Origin: Pseudovibrio denitrificans JCM 12308
GTDB taxonomy: Bacteria > Pseudomonadota > Alphaproteobacteria > Rhizobiales > Stappiaceae
DNA length: 64,000 nucleotides
Assembly: GCF_001310815.1 (NCBI RefSeq)
Contig: NZ_BAZK01000023.1
Span: forward strand, 22,724-86,723
Direction: 5' to 3'
Part shown: piece after piece, positions 55,903 through 64,000 of the stretch
Position numbering within the stretch: position 1 is the stretch's first letter
How the letters are laid out: each line of letters begins with the position of its first letter
The notes under the pieces: model-generated
Told to the model about the DNA's origin: nothing
Databases searched by the model: none
The model's input: the letters and a program-made list of their open reading frames with translations, nothing else
Program-made: the position numbers and the translations under genes

Positions 55903-58900
55903 TTAGGCGTTTTCAGCAAGGCGGGAGAGTTTGATCAACACAGCAGCGGTGCCCTTCAACCGATCATCCGCAGACGGCCAGTCGCGGGTCAGCACCACCT
56001 TCTGGTCCGGACGGATCTTGGCGAGGATACCTTGTTCCGCGATGTAGGATACCAGCCCAGCCGGATTGTTGAACTCGCCATTGCGGAAGGCAATCACGAT
56101 GCCCTTCGGCCCAGCGTCAATCTTTTCAACATTCGCCTTGCGGCACAGCCCCTTGATGTAGACGATCTTCAGAAGGTGTTGAACTTCCTCAGGAAGTGGC
56201 CCGAACCGGTCAATCATCTCCGCGCCAAACCCATCAATGTCCGCAAGCTCTACAAGGTCTGCCAGACGACGATAAAGCTCAAGGCGCAGCTGAAGGTCCG
56301 GCACATAGGTATCAGGGATAAGAACCGGCGTACCGATAGCAATCTGCGGTGACCACTGCTCTTCCTGGAAGTCCTCTCCGCCCGATTTCAGCTGAGCAAC
56401 CGCCTCCTCCAGCATCTGCTGGTAAAGCTCAAACCCAACCTCTTTAATATGTCCGGACTGTTCTTCCCCCAGCAAGTTACCCGCGCCGCGAATATCCAGA
56501 TCATGCGATGCAAGTTGGAAGCCTGCACCCAAATTCTCAAGACTTTGCAATACTTTAAGACGCCGCTCTGCCGTAGCAGTCAGCGTCTTGTTGGCAGGAA
56601 CTGTAAACAAAGCATAGGCTCTTGTCTTGGAACGCCCGACACGCCCACGGATCTGATAGAGCTGCGCCAGACCAAACATGTCTGAGCGGTGCACAATCAA
56701 AGTGTTGGCGTTTGGTATGTCCAGACCGGATTCTACAATAGTCGTCGCCAGAAGCACATCGAACTTGCCCTCATAAAAGGCATTCATGATGTCATCCAGT
56801 TCCCCCGGAGGCATCTGGCCGTGGGCAGAAACCACTTTAACTTCAGGCACATTCTCTTCCAGGAACGCCCTCACCTCCGCCAGATCAGACACGCGCGGAC
56901 ACACATAGAAGCTCTGCCCCCCACGATAATGCTCACGCAGCAAGCTCTCGCGGATAACCATCGGGTCGAACGGGGATATAAACGAGCGTACAGCCAGACG
57001 ATCCACCGGCGGCGTCGCAATAAGGGAAAGCTCACGGACACCCGTCAGTGCCAATTGTAGGGTACGAGGAATCGGGGTCGCAGAAAGGGTCAGAACGTGA
57101 ACATCACTTTTCAGCTCTTTCAACCGTTCTTTATGCTTCACCCCAAAGTGCTGCTCCTCATCGATAATCAGAAGCCCCAAATCCCTGAAACCAATAGCCT
57201 TCCCGAGGAGCGCATGCGTACCGACCACGACATCGACAGAGCCATCCTTCAGGCCCTTCTTGGTCTCAGACAGCTCCTTACCGGTGACAAGTCGTGAAGC
57301 CTGGCGCACAACAATAGGCAGCCCGTTAAAGCGATCCGCAAACGTACGGTAATGCTGGCGCGCCAAAAGCGTCGTCGGCACAACAACCGCCACCTGCCTT
57401 CCCGACATCGCCGCCAAAAATGCAGCTCTCAGAGCAACTTCCGTCTTACCAAAGCCCACATCACCACAAACCAACCGGTCCATAGGGCGCCCAGACGCCA
57501 TATCATCAAAGACAGATTCAATCGCCGTCAGCTGATCATCGGTCTCATCATAAACAAACCGCGCTGCAAACTCGTCATACGCCCCTTCAGGTGCTGTAAT
57601 CGCCGGAGCTGTCCGCAATGCACGTTCCGCCGCAATCTTGATCAGGCCATCGGCAATCTCAAGAATGCGCTTTTTCATCTTGGCTTTACGGGCCTGCCAT
57701 GCCCCGCCACCAAGCTTATCTAACTGAACTTCCTGATCTTCTGAACCGTAACGCGTCAGCAGCTCAATGTTCTCGACTGGAAGGTAAAGCTTGTCCGACC
57801 CCGCATATTGCAGCTCCAGACAGTCATGGGGTGCCCCAACAGCTTCAATGGTCTTCAGCCCAATAAAGCGGCCAATACCGTGCTCCACATGCACAACCAG
57901 ATCACCCGGCGAAAGCGCAGAAGCCTCAGTTAAAACATTGGCCCCTTTGGATTTTCTCCGCCGCTGACGAACAAGACGATCACCAAGAATATCTTGCTCC
58001 CCGATGAAGGCCAGATCATCAATCTCAAAGCCGTGCTCAAGTCCAAGGATGATGAGTGCTGTCAGCCCAGCGGGAACCTTGCCAAGCTCTCCAGAGTTCC
58101 CCGCATACCCAGTGCGGTCCAATCCATGATCGCTCAGAACCTGCGTCAGACGTTCTCTAGAGCCTTCACTCCAACAGGAAAGAACAGCCCTCTTCCCATC
58201 CTTGGCAAGCGCAGACACATGCGTGGAAAGCGCGTCAAAGATATTCACGTCACCAGCAGCACGTTCCGCTGCAAAGTTGCGTCCCTGACGACCACCCATA
58301 TCAATGGCGGTCTTCCCAGTTCCCGGAGGCATAGCAAACGGGGACAACTGCGCAGAGGCTCTGTCCGCCACACATGTATTGAACTCAGTTTCCTGAAGAT
58401 AGATCGCTACCGGTGGAATAGGCTTATACGGTACACCTGAAGAAAGCGCTTTGTTGTTTAGGCCATCCTGACGCGCGCCAAAGTGCTCTTCTATCTGTTC
58501 CAGCCGCTCTTTGATCATATCCTCGGCATTGGCATCCAGAACAACTGGGGTTTCGCGATATAATCAAACAGGGTCGCAAGGTTTTCATGGAACAGCGGTA
58601 GCCAGTGTTCCATCCCCGCATAGCGACGCCCTTCACTGATGGACTGGTAGAGAACATCATCCGGCCCAGAGGCCCCGAATGCAGTCACATAGTTTCGGCG
58701 GAAGCGTGAGATTGTCTCCGGTTCAAGGATGATCTCGCTCATAGGAACGAGAGTAAGTCCTTTCTTCTGCGCAAGCGTCCGCTGACTATCCGTATCAAAA
58801 GACCGGATGGATTCCAGCGTATCGCCAAAGAAGTCCAGACGAACCGGCTCTTTGGTGGCAGGCGAGAACAGATCAATAATCCCCCCGCGCACGGCATATT

Positions 58901-59390
58901 CACCGGTCTCCCGAACAGTAGGCGTACGGGCGAAGCCATTGACTTCCAACCACTTGATAATCTTGTCCGGATTGATGCGATTGCCCGGTGTGAAAGACAG
59001 AATGTGATTGGAGGTCCAGTCTCGCACCGGCATCCGCTGCAAAGCCGCATTGACCGTTGTGATCAGCACAAACTTCTTTTTCTTCGGCAGCCCCTTCGCC
59101 AGCCGAAGCAGTGTCAGCAGTCTGCGAGCAACAATCGCGCCATGCGGGGATACACGGTCATACGGCAAGCAATCCCACGCTGGCAGCTGCAGCACTTCCA
59201 CATTCGGCGCAAAGAAGCCAAGAGCCTCCGTCAGCGCCGCCATCCGCGTTGCATCCCGCGCCACATAGGTCAGCGCAAGGCCGCCCTCCTCAATCTCAGA
59301 GAGGATCTTTGAAAGCACATAGGCTTCAGCTCCATCCGGGACAGAAGCGAGCGTTATGTTTTCACTTTTCTTGAGTAAACTTTCAAACAC
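55903..59390 (-). pseudogene. mfd: Transcription-repair coupling factor Mfd (frameshifted)
   Basis: A DNA translocase that removes stalled RNA polymerase and recruits UvrA. The UvrB-like N-terminal region includes LQLPAWDCLPYDRVSPH. The RNAP-interaction domain begins LSPGDLVVHVEHGIGRFIGL. The helicase domains have Walker A GDVGFGKTEVALRAAF, the DEEQ box IIDEEQHFGV, and TRG motif region GRVGRSKTRAYA; the TRCF domain closes the protein. The frame is lost near 58550 (IAKPQLFW, expected IAKTPVVLDANAED); one base restores 1162 residues, the normal length. I read it as an intact gene with a missing base. It follows sdhE after 82 nt. Confidence 0.94.
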
Positions 59391-59472
59391 GGGCGGGGCA
59401 ACCTTATTATTTCAAATCTTTCTCGGACCAATATAGGACCTGAACAACGCGTATTCAGATGCCAAAGAGCAC

Positions 59473-59778
59473 TTAGCTTTCGCTCTTATCCTTGTAGTAA
59501 TCCAGGATTTTGCGGAACAGTTCAGTATTGGCCTCATCCGGCACAGGTTTAGTGCCAATGAACCAGGAGAACAGATCCTGATCATGATGCTGCAGGAACA
59601 CTTCCAGCTCATCCAGCTCTTCATCACTCATCTGCGCAATATGCTTCTCAACATAGCCACCAAGCATGATATCCATTTCCTTCATGCCACGATGATGACA
59701 ACGGAAAACGATACGCTTTCTCCGGTTATCCAGCTCAATGTTCTCGTTTTGATCTTCGCTCTGCGCACTATGATCCAT
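59473..59778 (-). CDS. sdhE: FAD assembly factor SdhE
   Basis: Promotes covalent flavinylation of succinate dehydrogenase; 101 residues. The conserved block RRKRIVFRCHHRGMKEMDIM holds the RGxxE motif, followed by a helical domain ending SWFIGTKPVPDE. I start at the ATG at 59778, 7 nt after AGGGGA; an ATG two codons earlier is too close to that site. It lies between recG (divergent) and mfd (downstream), the usual alphaproteobacterial arrangement. Confidence 0.92.
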   Translation of the reverse strand: MDHSAQSEDQNENIELDNRRKRIVFRCHHRGMKEMDIMLGGYVEKHIAQMSDEELDELEVFLQHHDQDLFSWFIGTKPVPDEANTELFRKILDYYKDKSES

Positions 59779-59955
59779 CGTCATTCCCCTAGAAGGTCTC
59801 TGATCCCTGTCACTATCTGCAAATAGATAGGGCCAAATCGTTTCGCCTGTATACAACCCTTATTTTCATCTGTCAGTGTTTTCTTAAGGGCGTTGCACAA
59901 ATCACGGGAACATGGCACAGATCAGGCTAGCTGTTCACGTTATGGTCTATATGGT

Positions 59956-62058
59956 ATGCGCCCTACTCGCCTTGATCCTCTTTTCGCTTCTGTCACCAAG
60001 CTCCCGGGCATTGGCCCCAAGATCGCGAAGACCATAACCAACCTGCTTGTCGGCAGCCCGGATCGCGAAGCCCGCATTTCAGACCTTCTCTTCCACGTAC
60101 CGGTCAACGTTATCGACCGACGCTTGCGTCCAGGTGTCGCCGCTTCTCCGGAAGGCGAAATCGTAACGCTGGTCCTTCAGATAGATCAGCACCGCGCACC
60201 GCCACGCAGCAGCCGTGCTCCCTACAAGGTTCTGGCGCACGATGAGACCGGAGCAATTGAGCTGGTCTTCTTCCACGCACGCGGAGATTATCTACAACGC
60301 GTTCTGCCGGTTGGCGAAAAGCGTATCATCTCCGGCAAAGTTGAGTGGTTCAACGAACGCGCTCAGATGGTGCACCCGGACCATATGGTCTCTGAGGAAG
60401 AAGCCGAGAATCTGCCGCTTGTTGAGCCGGTTTACCCAATGACAGCCGGTCTTGCCTCCAAAACGCTCCAACGCGCCATGGGCACCGCGCTGCAGTTCCT
60501 GCCTCAAATGCCAGAGTGGCAGAACAAAGAGTTTGTAGAGCAGCGCAACTTCCCGCCATTTGACGTCGCCCTACGCTCCATTCATAAGCCGGAAGACGCA
60601 AGAGATCTAGCGCCAGAAGGATTGGCTCGCTCCCGTCTGGCTTATGATGAGTTCCTCGCCAACCAGCTTGCCCTTGCACTGGTTCGCAACTCTTTGCGCC
60701 ATATGGGCGGCAAAGCCCGCAAAGGCGATGGCTCCCTGCGCCGGAAAATCCTTGCTGCGCTACCGTTTGAGCTGACTGGCGGTCAGGAAGACGCGCTGAA
60801 AGAGATCTTCGCTGATCTGGAAGAGCCAACCCGCATGCTGCGCCTCCTACAAGGCGATGTGGGCTCCGGTAAAACCGTCGTCGGCCTCATGGCGATGGCA
60901 GCCGTCATCGAAACCGGCGGACAAGCCGCCATGATGGCACCAACCGATATCCTCGCCCGTCAGCACTTTGCCTCCATGAAACCGCTCTGCGATGCCGCTG
61001 GCATCCGGGCAGCTGTCCTCTCTGGCAAAGACACGGCCAAAACCAAGCGGGAGATCGGGGAAGCATTGGAAGCGGGCGAAATCGATCTGATTGTCGGCAC
61101 CCACGCCCTATTCCAGTCCACCGTCAACTTCAAAGACCTCGGCATCACCATCGTCGATGAACAACACCGCTTCGGCGTTCACCAGCGTCTGGCACTCTCC
61201 TCTAAGGGCGCTCATGTGGATGTGCTTGTCATGACAGCAACCCCAATCCCGCGCACGCTCGTCCTCTCTTACTTCGGTGACATGGACGTCTCCCGCCTGA
61301 CCGACAAACCCAAAGGCCGCCAGGAGATCAAAACAGTCTCCATTTCACTGGATCGCATTGGCGAAGTGGTAGAACGCCTGCGCGCTATGATCGCTCAAGG
61401 CCAGAAGATCTACTGGGTCTGCCCGCTGGTGGAGGAATCTGAAAAGATTGACCTTGCAGCCGCTGAAGAACGCTTCAACGACCTGCAAAACGCACTAGGC
61501 CCAGTGGTTGCTCTCGTTCATGGCCGACAGAAAGCCGATGAGAAGCAAGCGGCCATGGAAGCCTTTAAGAACGGCGACGCCCGCGTGCTTGTCGCCACCA
61601 CAGTGATCGAGGTTGGCGTTGATGTTCCTGACGCAACCATCATCGTCATTGAACACGCAGAGCGCTTTGGCCTTGCCCAGCTTCACCAGCTCCGTGGCCG
61701 CGTAGGCCGTGGCAGCCTTGCATCGTCCTGCTTACTGCTCTTCAAAGCTCCACTGAATGAGACAGCAGCTTCCCGCCTCAACATCCTACGCCAAACCAAC
61801 GACGGCTTCCTGATTGCGGAAGAAGACCTGCGTCTGCGCGGTGAAGGTGAACTTCTCGGCACCCGTCAGTCCGGTTCTCCGGGCTTCAGACTGGCTTCCA
61901 TTGAAGATCACGCCGACCTGATGGAAATCGCAAGAGATGATGCCAAGCTCATTATGGCTACAGACCCGGAGCTGGAAACAGAAAGAGGCGACGCCTTGCG
62001 CCACCTCCTGTATCTCTTCGCCAGAGACGAAGCTATCAAACTGCTCAGAGCGGGCTGA
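59956..62058 (+). CDS. recG: ATP-dependent DNA helicase RecG
   Basis: Remodels stalled replication forks and branched DNA; 700 residues from the ATG at 59956. The N-terminal wedge domain starts RLDPLFASVTKLPGIGPKIA. The helicase core has Walker A LLQGDVGSGKTVVGLMAM, the DEQH box ITIVDEQHRFGV, motif III TATPIPRTL, and motif VI QLRGRVGRG. The C-terminal part ends with the family LRLRGEGELLGTRQSG region. The 21 codons upstream, in frame from 59893, look non-coding. Confidence 0.95.
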   Translation: MRPTRLDPLFASVTKLPGIGPKIAKTITNLLVGSPDREARISDLLFHVPVNVIDRRLRPGVAASPEGEIVTLVLQIDQHRAPPRSSRAPYKVLAHDETGAIELVFFHARGDYLQRVLPVGEKRIISGKVEWFNERAQMVHPDHMVSEEEAENLPLVEPVYPMTAGLASKTLQRAMGTALQFLPQMPEWQNKEFVEQRNFPPFDVALRSIHKPEDARDLAPEGLARSRLAYDEFLANQLALALVRNSLRHMGGKARKGDGSLRRKILAALPFELTGGQEDALKEIFADLEEPTRMLRLLQGDVGSGKTVVGLMAMAAVIETGGQAAMMAPTDILARQHFASMKPLCDAAGIRAAVLSGKDTAKTKREIGEALEAGEIDLIVGTHALFQSTVNFKDLGITIVDEQHRFGVHQRLALSSKGAHVDVLVMTATPIPRTLVLSYFGDMDVSRLTDKPKGRQEIKTVSISLDRIGEVVERLRAMIAQGQKIYWVCPLVEESEKIDLAAAEERFNDLQNALGPVVALVHGRQKADEKQAAMEAFKNGDARVLVATTVIEVGVDVPDATIIVIEHAERFGLAQLHQLRGRVGRGSLASSCLLLFKAPLNETAASRLNILRQTNDGFLIAEEDLRLRGEGELLGTRQSGSPGFRLASIEDHADLMEIARDDAKLIMATDPELETERGDALRHLLYLFARDEAIKLLRAG

Positions 62059-62059
62059 G

Positions 62060-62809
62060 TTATTCAGCAGCGACGGTCTCAGAACCGTCGCCGTCTTTCT
62101 TCGCCTTCTTACGCTGATGCGCTTCAACAGCCTTCTTGTCTTCACCTTCCAGAAGCTTCGGATACTCCGGACTGACTAGACCAGCAGAAATCACAAGCTT
62201 TGCAGCATCTTCAACGCTCATAGAAAGCTCGATGATGTCATCACGCGGCACAAACAGCAAAAAGCCTGAGGTTGGGTTGGGCGTTGTTGGCAAGAAGACT
62301 GAGACGGTATCAGCCTCATCTTTCAGACGAGCAGCCACTTCACCTTTGGTATCGGTGGCAAGAAACACAATCGCCCACAAACCTTTGCGCGGATATTCAA
62401 CCAGACCGGCTTTGGTGAAGTTACGCCCGCTATCATTCAAAACAGTCTCAAAGATCTGCTTGAGCGCGGAATAAAGGTTACGCACCAGCGGCATGCGGCC
62501 CAAAATGGACTCGCCAAAACTGATGAGCGACCGGCCGGCAATGTTAGCTGTCAGAAAACCGATGACGGTAATCGCAAGCAGTGCTGCAAACAGCCCAAAG
62601 CCAGGCACTTCAACCGGCAGATAATTATCTGGATTGTAAATAGATGGCAGAAACGGCTTAACCCAGCCATCAATCAACTGGATAAGCGACCAACTCAGGT
62701 ACAAGGTGATACCCACCGGCCCCGTAATAACAAGGCCAGTAAAGAAGTAGTTCCTGAGCCGCGTCATGAAACCAACGCGCTTCGGCTTTTTATCCCCGTC
62801 AGATCCCAT
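62060..62809 (-). CDS. DUF502 family membrane protein
   Basis: A 249-residue membrane protein of unknown function. Helices lie at about 20-42 (FFTGLVITGPVGITLYLSW) and 73-95 (LFAALLAITVIGFLTAN), followed by the family block RIPL-like GRMPLVRNLYSALKQIFETV and a soluble domain with FLPTTPNPTSGFLLFVPRDD. The C terminus is Lys/Glu-rich. It converges on recG with only one base between the stops. The pairing of DUF502 with recG is common in rhizobia; the role is unknown. Confidence 0.9.
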   Translation of the reverse strand: MGSDGDKKPKRVGFMTRLRNYFFTGLVITGPVGITLYLSWSLIQLIDGWVKPFLPSIYNPDNYLPVEVPGFGLFAALLAITVIGFLTANIAGRSLISFGESILGRMPLVRNLYSALKQIFETVLNDSGRNFTKAGLVEYPRKGLWAIVFLATDTKGEVAARLKDEADTVSVFLPTTPNPTSGFLLFVPRDDIIELSMSVEDAAKLVISAGLVSPEYPKLLEGEDKKAVEAHQRKKAKKDGDGSETVAAE

Positions 62810-63070
62810 CGGCCATACTTTCTTATTTCGGGAACCATCCGCATTATGTCTGCGGCAAGCTGCAGATATATCCGTGCTTCTTTACGAACTAGTGTATTTT
62901 GTAGGTTTTGCAAGTTCCCCTTGAAAAAGAATTCACGCTTCTCATGTAATGGGGTGGATATGTTAGCCACGGTCGCCTTTTGTCGCGGCAATAGCCAGAT
63001 TCCAACTATTGTCAGCACTCGCAAACAAGGCGTATAAGGCAGAAACTGCTTGCCAGAAGTGGAGCACCCT

Positions 63071-63440
63071 GTGAAAAAGCTATTCTACATGACGCTTGGA
63101 TTAGCCTTGTGGCCACAGGGATCATTGGCATCTTCCTGCCACTGCTGCCAACAACGATTTTCTTCATCCTCGCAGCAGGTTGCTTTGCAAAATCAAACCC
63201 GCGTTTAGAAAACTGGATCCTGACACACCCGAAGATCGGCCCAAGCGTCATCCAGTGGCAGGAACATAAGGTCATCCCGAAAAAAGCAAAGATCTTCGCC
63301 TTCACCGGCCTGACCTTCGGCTACCTGATGTTCCTGAAGATGTCCCACCCAACAATCCTGCTGGCCGTCACCGTCGCCTCATCATGTGCGCCATAGCCGC
63401 CTACATCGCCAGCCGCCCCTCAAAGCCAATGCCGACCTGA
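63071..63440 (+). pseudogene. DUF454 (YbaN-like) inner membrane protein (two frameshifts)
   Basis: A small membrane protein of 123 residues once two single bases are added, near 63107 and near 63381. The start is GTG at 63071 with GGAG 8 nt upstream (KKLFYMTLG). The middle frame reads GIIGIFLPLLPTTIFFILAAGCFAKS, the DUF454 signature, then LENWILTHPKIGPSVIQW. The last frame gives LIMCAIAAYIASRPSKPMPT. The function of DUF454 is unknown. Two breaks in 370 nt make decay possible but both are simple one-base losses. Confidence 0.82.
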
Positions 63441-63485
63441 AAGTCAGCTGGCAAGCCCGACAACTCAACACCCACATCTCCAAAA

Positions 63486-63514
63486 CAAAAAAACGCGGAG
63501 CAATAAGCCCCGCG
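63486..63514 (-). terminator. Terminator of the RTX gene
   Basis: CGCGG (63494-63498) pairs with CCGCG (63510-63514). On the minus strand seven T follow. A second stem with one mismatch (63537-63545/63554-63562) lies between it and the stop codon. Confidence 0.75.
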
Positions 63515-63615
63515 CTGTTCTCGATCAAAGAAAAATGGCAGTCAGGTTAAACTCTGACCGCCACCTATATGATCAACCTCTGAGCACATAAAGTGTCATA
63601 ATTACTGCATTAAGT

Positions 63616-64000
63616 TCAAATCAAGAACTCGAAGTTATCAGCCTGAAGATTTTCGATTTGAACACCAGTTATTGTTACCGTGTTTTCTTCATCTAACTGT
63701 ATTACAACCGCATTTCCAACGTTGCTTGCGGCATCAAGAACCGCATCGAAGTTAGCAAACACTTCAGTATCAAATTGAATAGTTTCAGCACCGATATTGA
63801 AGTCAGTAATGGTATCCTTTCCGAATTCACTTCCTTCAAACTTAAAGGTGTCATCACCACCTTCACCTCGAAGATAGTCATCTCCCTGACCACCATTCAG
63901 TACATCATTGCCGTAACCACCATAAAGATAATCATCACCCTCTCCACCTGTCAGTGTATCATCACCATACTCACCGTAGAGACGGTCATTCCCGATACCG
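63616..64000 (-). CDS. RTX calcium-binding protein, C-terminal part (runs off the window)
   Basis: An open frame of 128 codons, without a start in the window, ending at the TGA at 63616-63618. The first 55 residues are six tandem glycine/aspartate nonapeptides of the GGxGxDxUx type, for example GGEGDDYLYG, GGYGNDVLNG and GGQGDDYLRG, which form a calcium-binding parallel beta-roll. The tail TITDFNIGAETIQFD and the end NFEFLI resemble the uncleaved C-terminal signal of type I secretion substrates. It is probably an exported adhesin, hydrolase or toxin; the effector part lies beyond position 64000. Confidence 0.85.
   Translation of the reverse strand, partial: GIGNDRLYGEYGDDTLTGGEGDDYLYGGYGNDVLNGGQGDDYLRGEGGDDTFKFEGSEFGKDTITDFNIGAETIQFDTEVFANFDAVLDAASNVGNAVVIQLDEENTVTITGVQIENLQADNFEFLI

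Noticed and set aside
55647..55934. 95-codon ORF between the secreted-protein gene and mfd
   Set aside because: No ribosome site; low-complexity translation; overlaps the mfd terminator and the antisense of mfd.

Overview
The window reads as chromosome of an alphaproteobacterium. Several blocks match gene orders conserved in that class: SPOR protein-argS-dgt facing erpA, dusB-ntrB-ntrC with ntrY-ntrX-trkA and hfq-hflX, ispDF-pncC, ratA, lipA-lpdA-pdhC-pdhB-pdhA-divIC (with a lipoyl domain on E1 beta), and mfd-sdhE facing recG. A pyruvate formate-lyase with its activase and an FNR-type box points to a facultative anaerobe. A Pseudovibrio/Stappiaceae-like organism is my best guess, by inference only. 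I see no rRNA, tRNA, IS element or CRISPR array.

Layout. 0-6.6 kb: cell-envelope SPOR protein, argS, dgt, erpA. 6.9-10.7 kb: xthA, a broken aldo/keto reductase, a carboxymuconolactone-decarboxylase-like gene, and a D-threonine aldolase/D-serine dehydratase-like gene. 11-15.2 kb: pflB, pflA and a small secreted protein. 15.2-19.9 kb: a BKACE enzyme translationally coupled to a class III aminotransferase, then a MATE pump divergent from a TetR regulator. 19.9-24 kb: aroQ, a methyltransferase, arfB and a second class III aminotransferase. 24.3-29.6 kb: mazG, a folded RNA-like element with a 25-codon ORF, a YdcF-like protein, a lipoprotein, hflX-hfq and a D-amino-acid aminotransferase. 29.9-39.8 kb: trkA, ntrX, ntrY, an inserted coiled-coil membrane gene, ntrC, ntrB, dusB. 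40-43.6 kb: ispDF, pncC, a secreted protein, a Nudix hydrolase, ratA. 43.8-46.3 kb: accessory alpha/beta hydrolase, TetR and enoyl-CoA hydratase. 46.4-54.7 kb: lipoylation and the pyruvate dehydrogenase complex, with a family-17 glycosyltransferase inside, then divIC. 54.9-64 kb: a secreted protein, mfd, sdhE, recG, a DUF502 protein, ybaN-like, and the C-terminal end of an RTX protein running off the window.

How the genes fit together. Pyruvate can go to acetyl-CoA by the aerobic PDH complex (pdhABC, lpdA, lipoylated with LipA) or by the oxygen-sensitive radical enzyme PflB, which PflA activates. NtrBC and NtrYX form the nitrogen-sensing centre. Mfd, RecG, XthA, MazG and Dgt cover DNA repair and nucleotide-pool hygiene.

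The strongest global signal is technical or evolutionary. Twelve genes carry frameshifts, fourteen in all, and thirteen of these are cured by adding one base. They include lpdA and mfd, so I read most as sequence errors and have annotated the reconstructed spans. The most unusual local signal is the folded element at 25.27-25.46 kb, where a sixteen-pair stem would bury the ribosome site of a 25-residue peptide.
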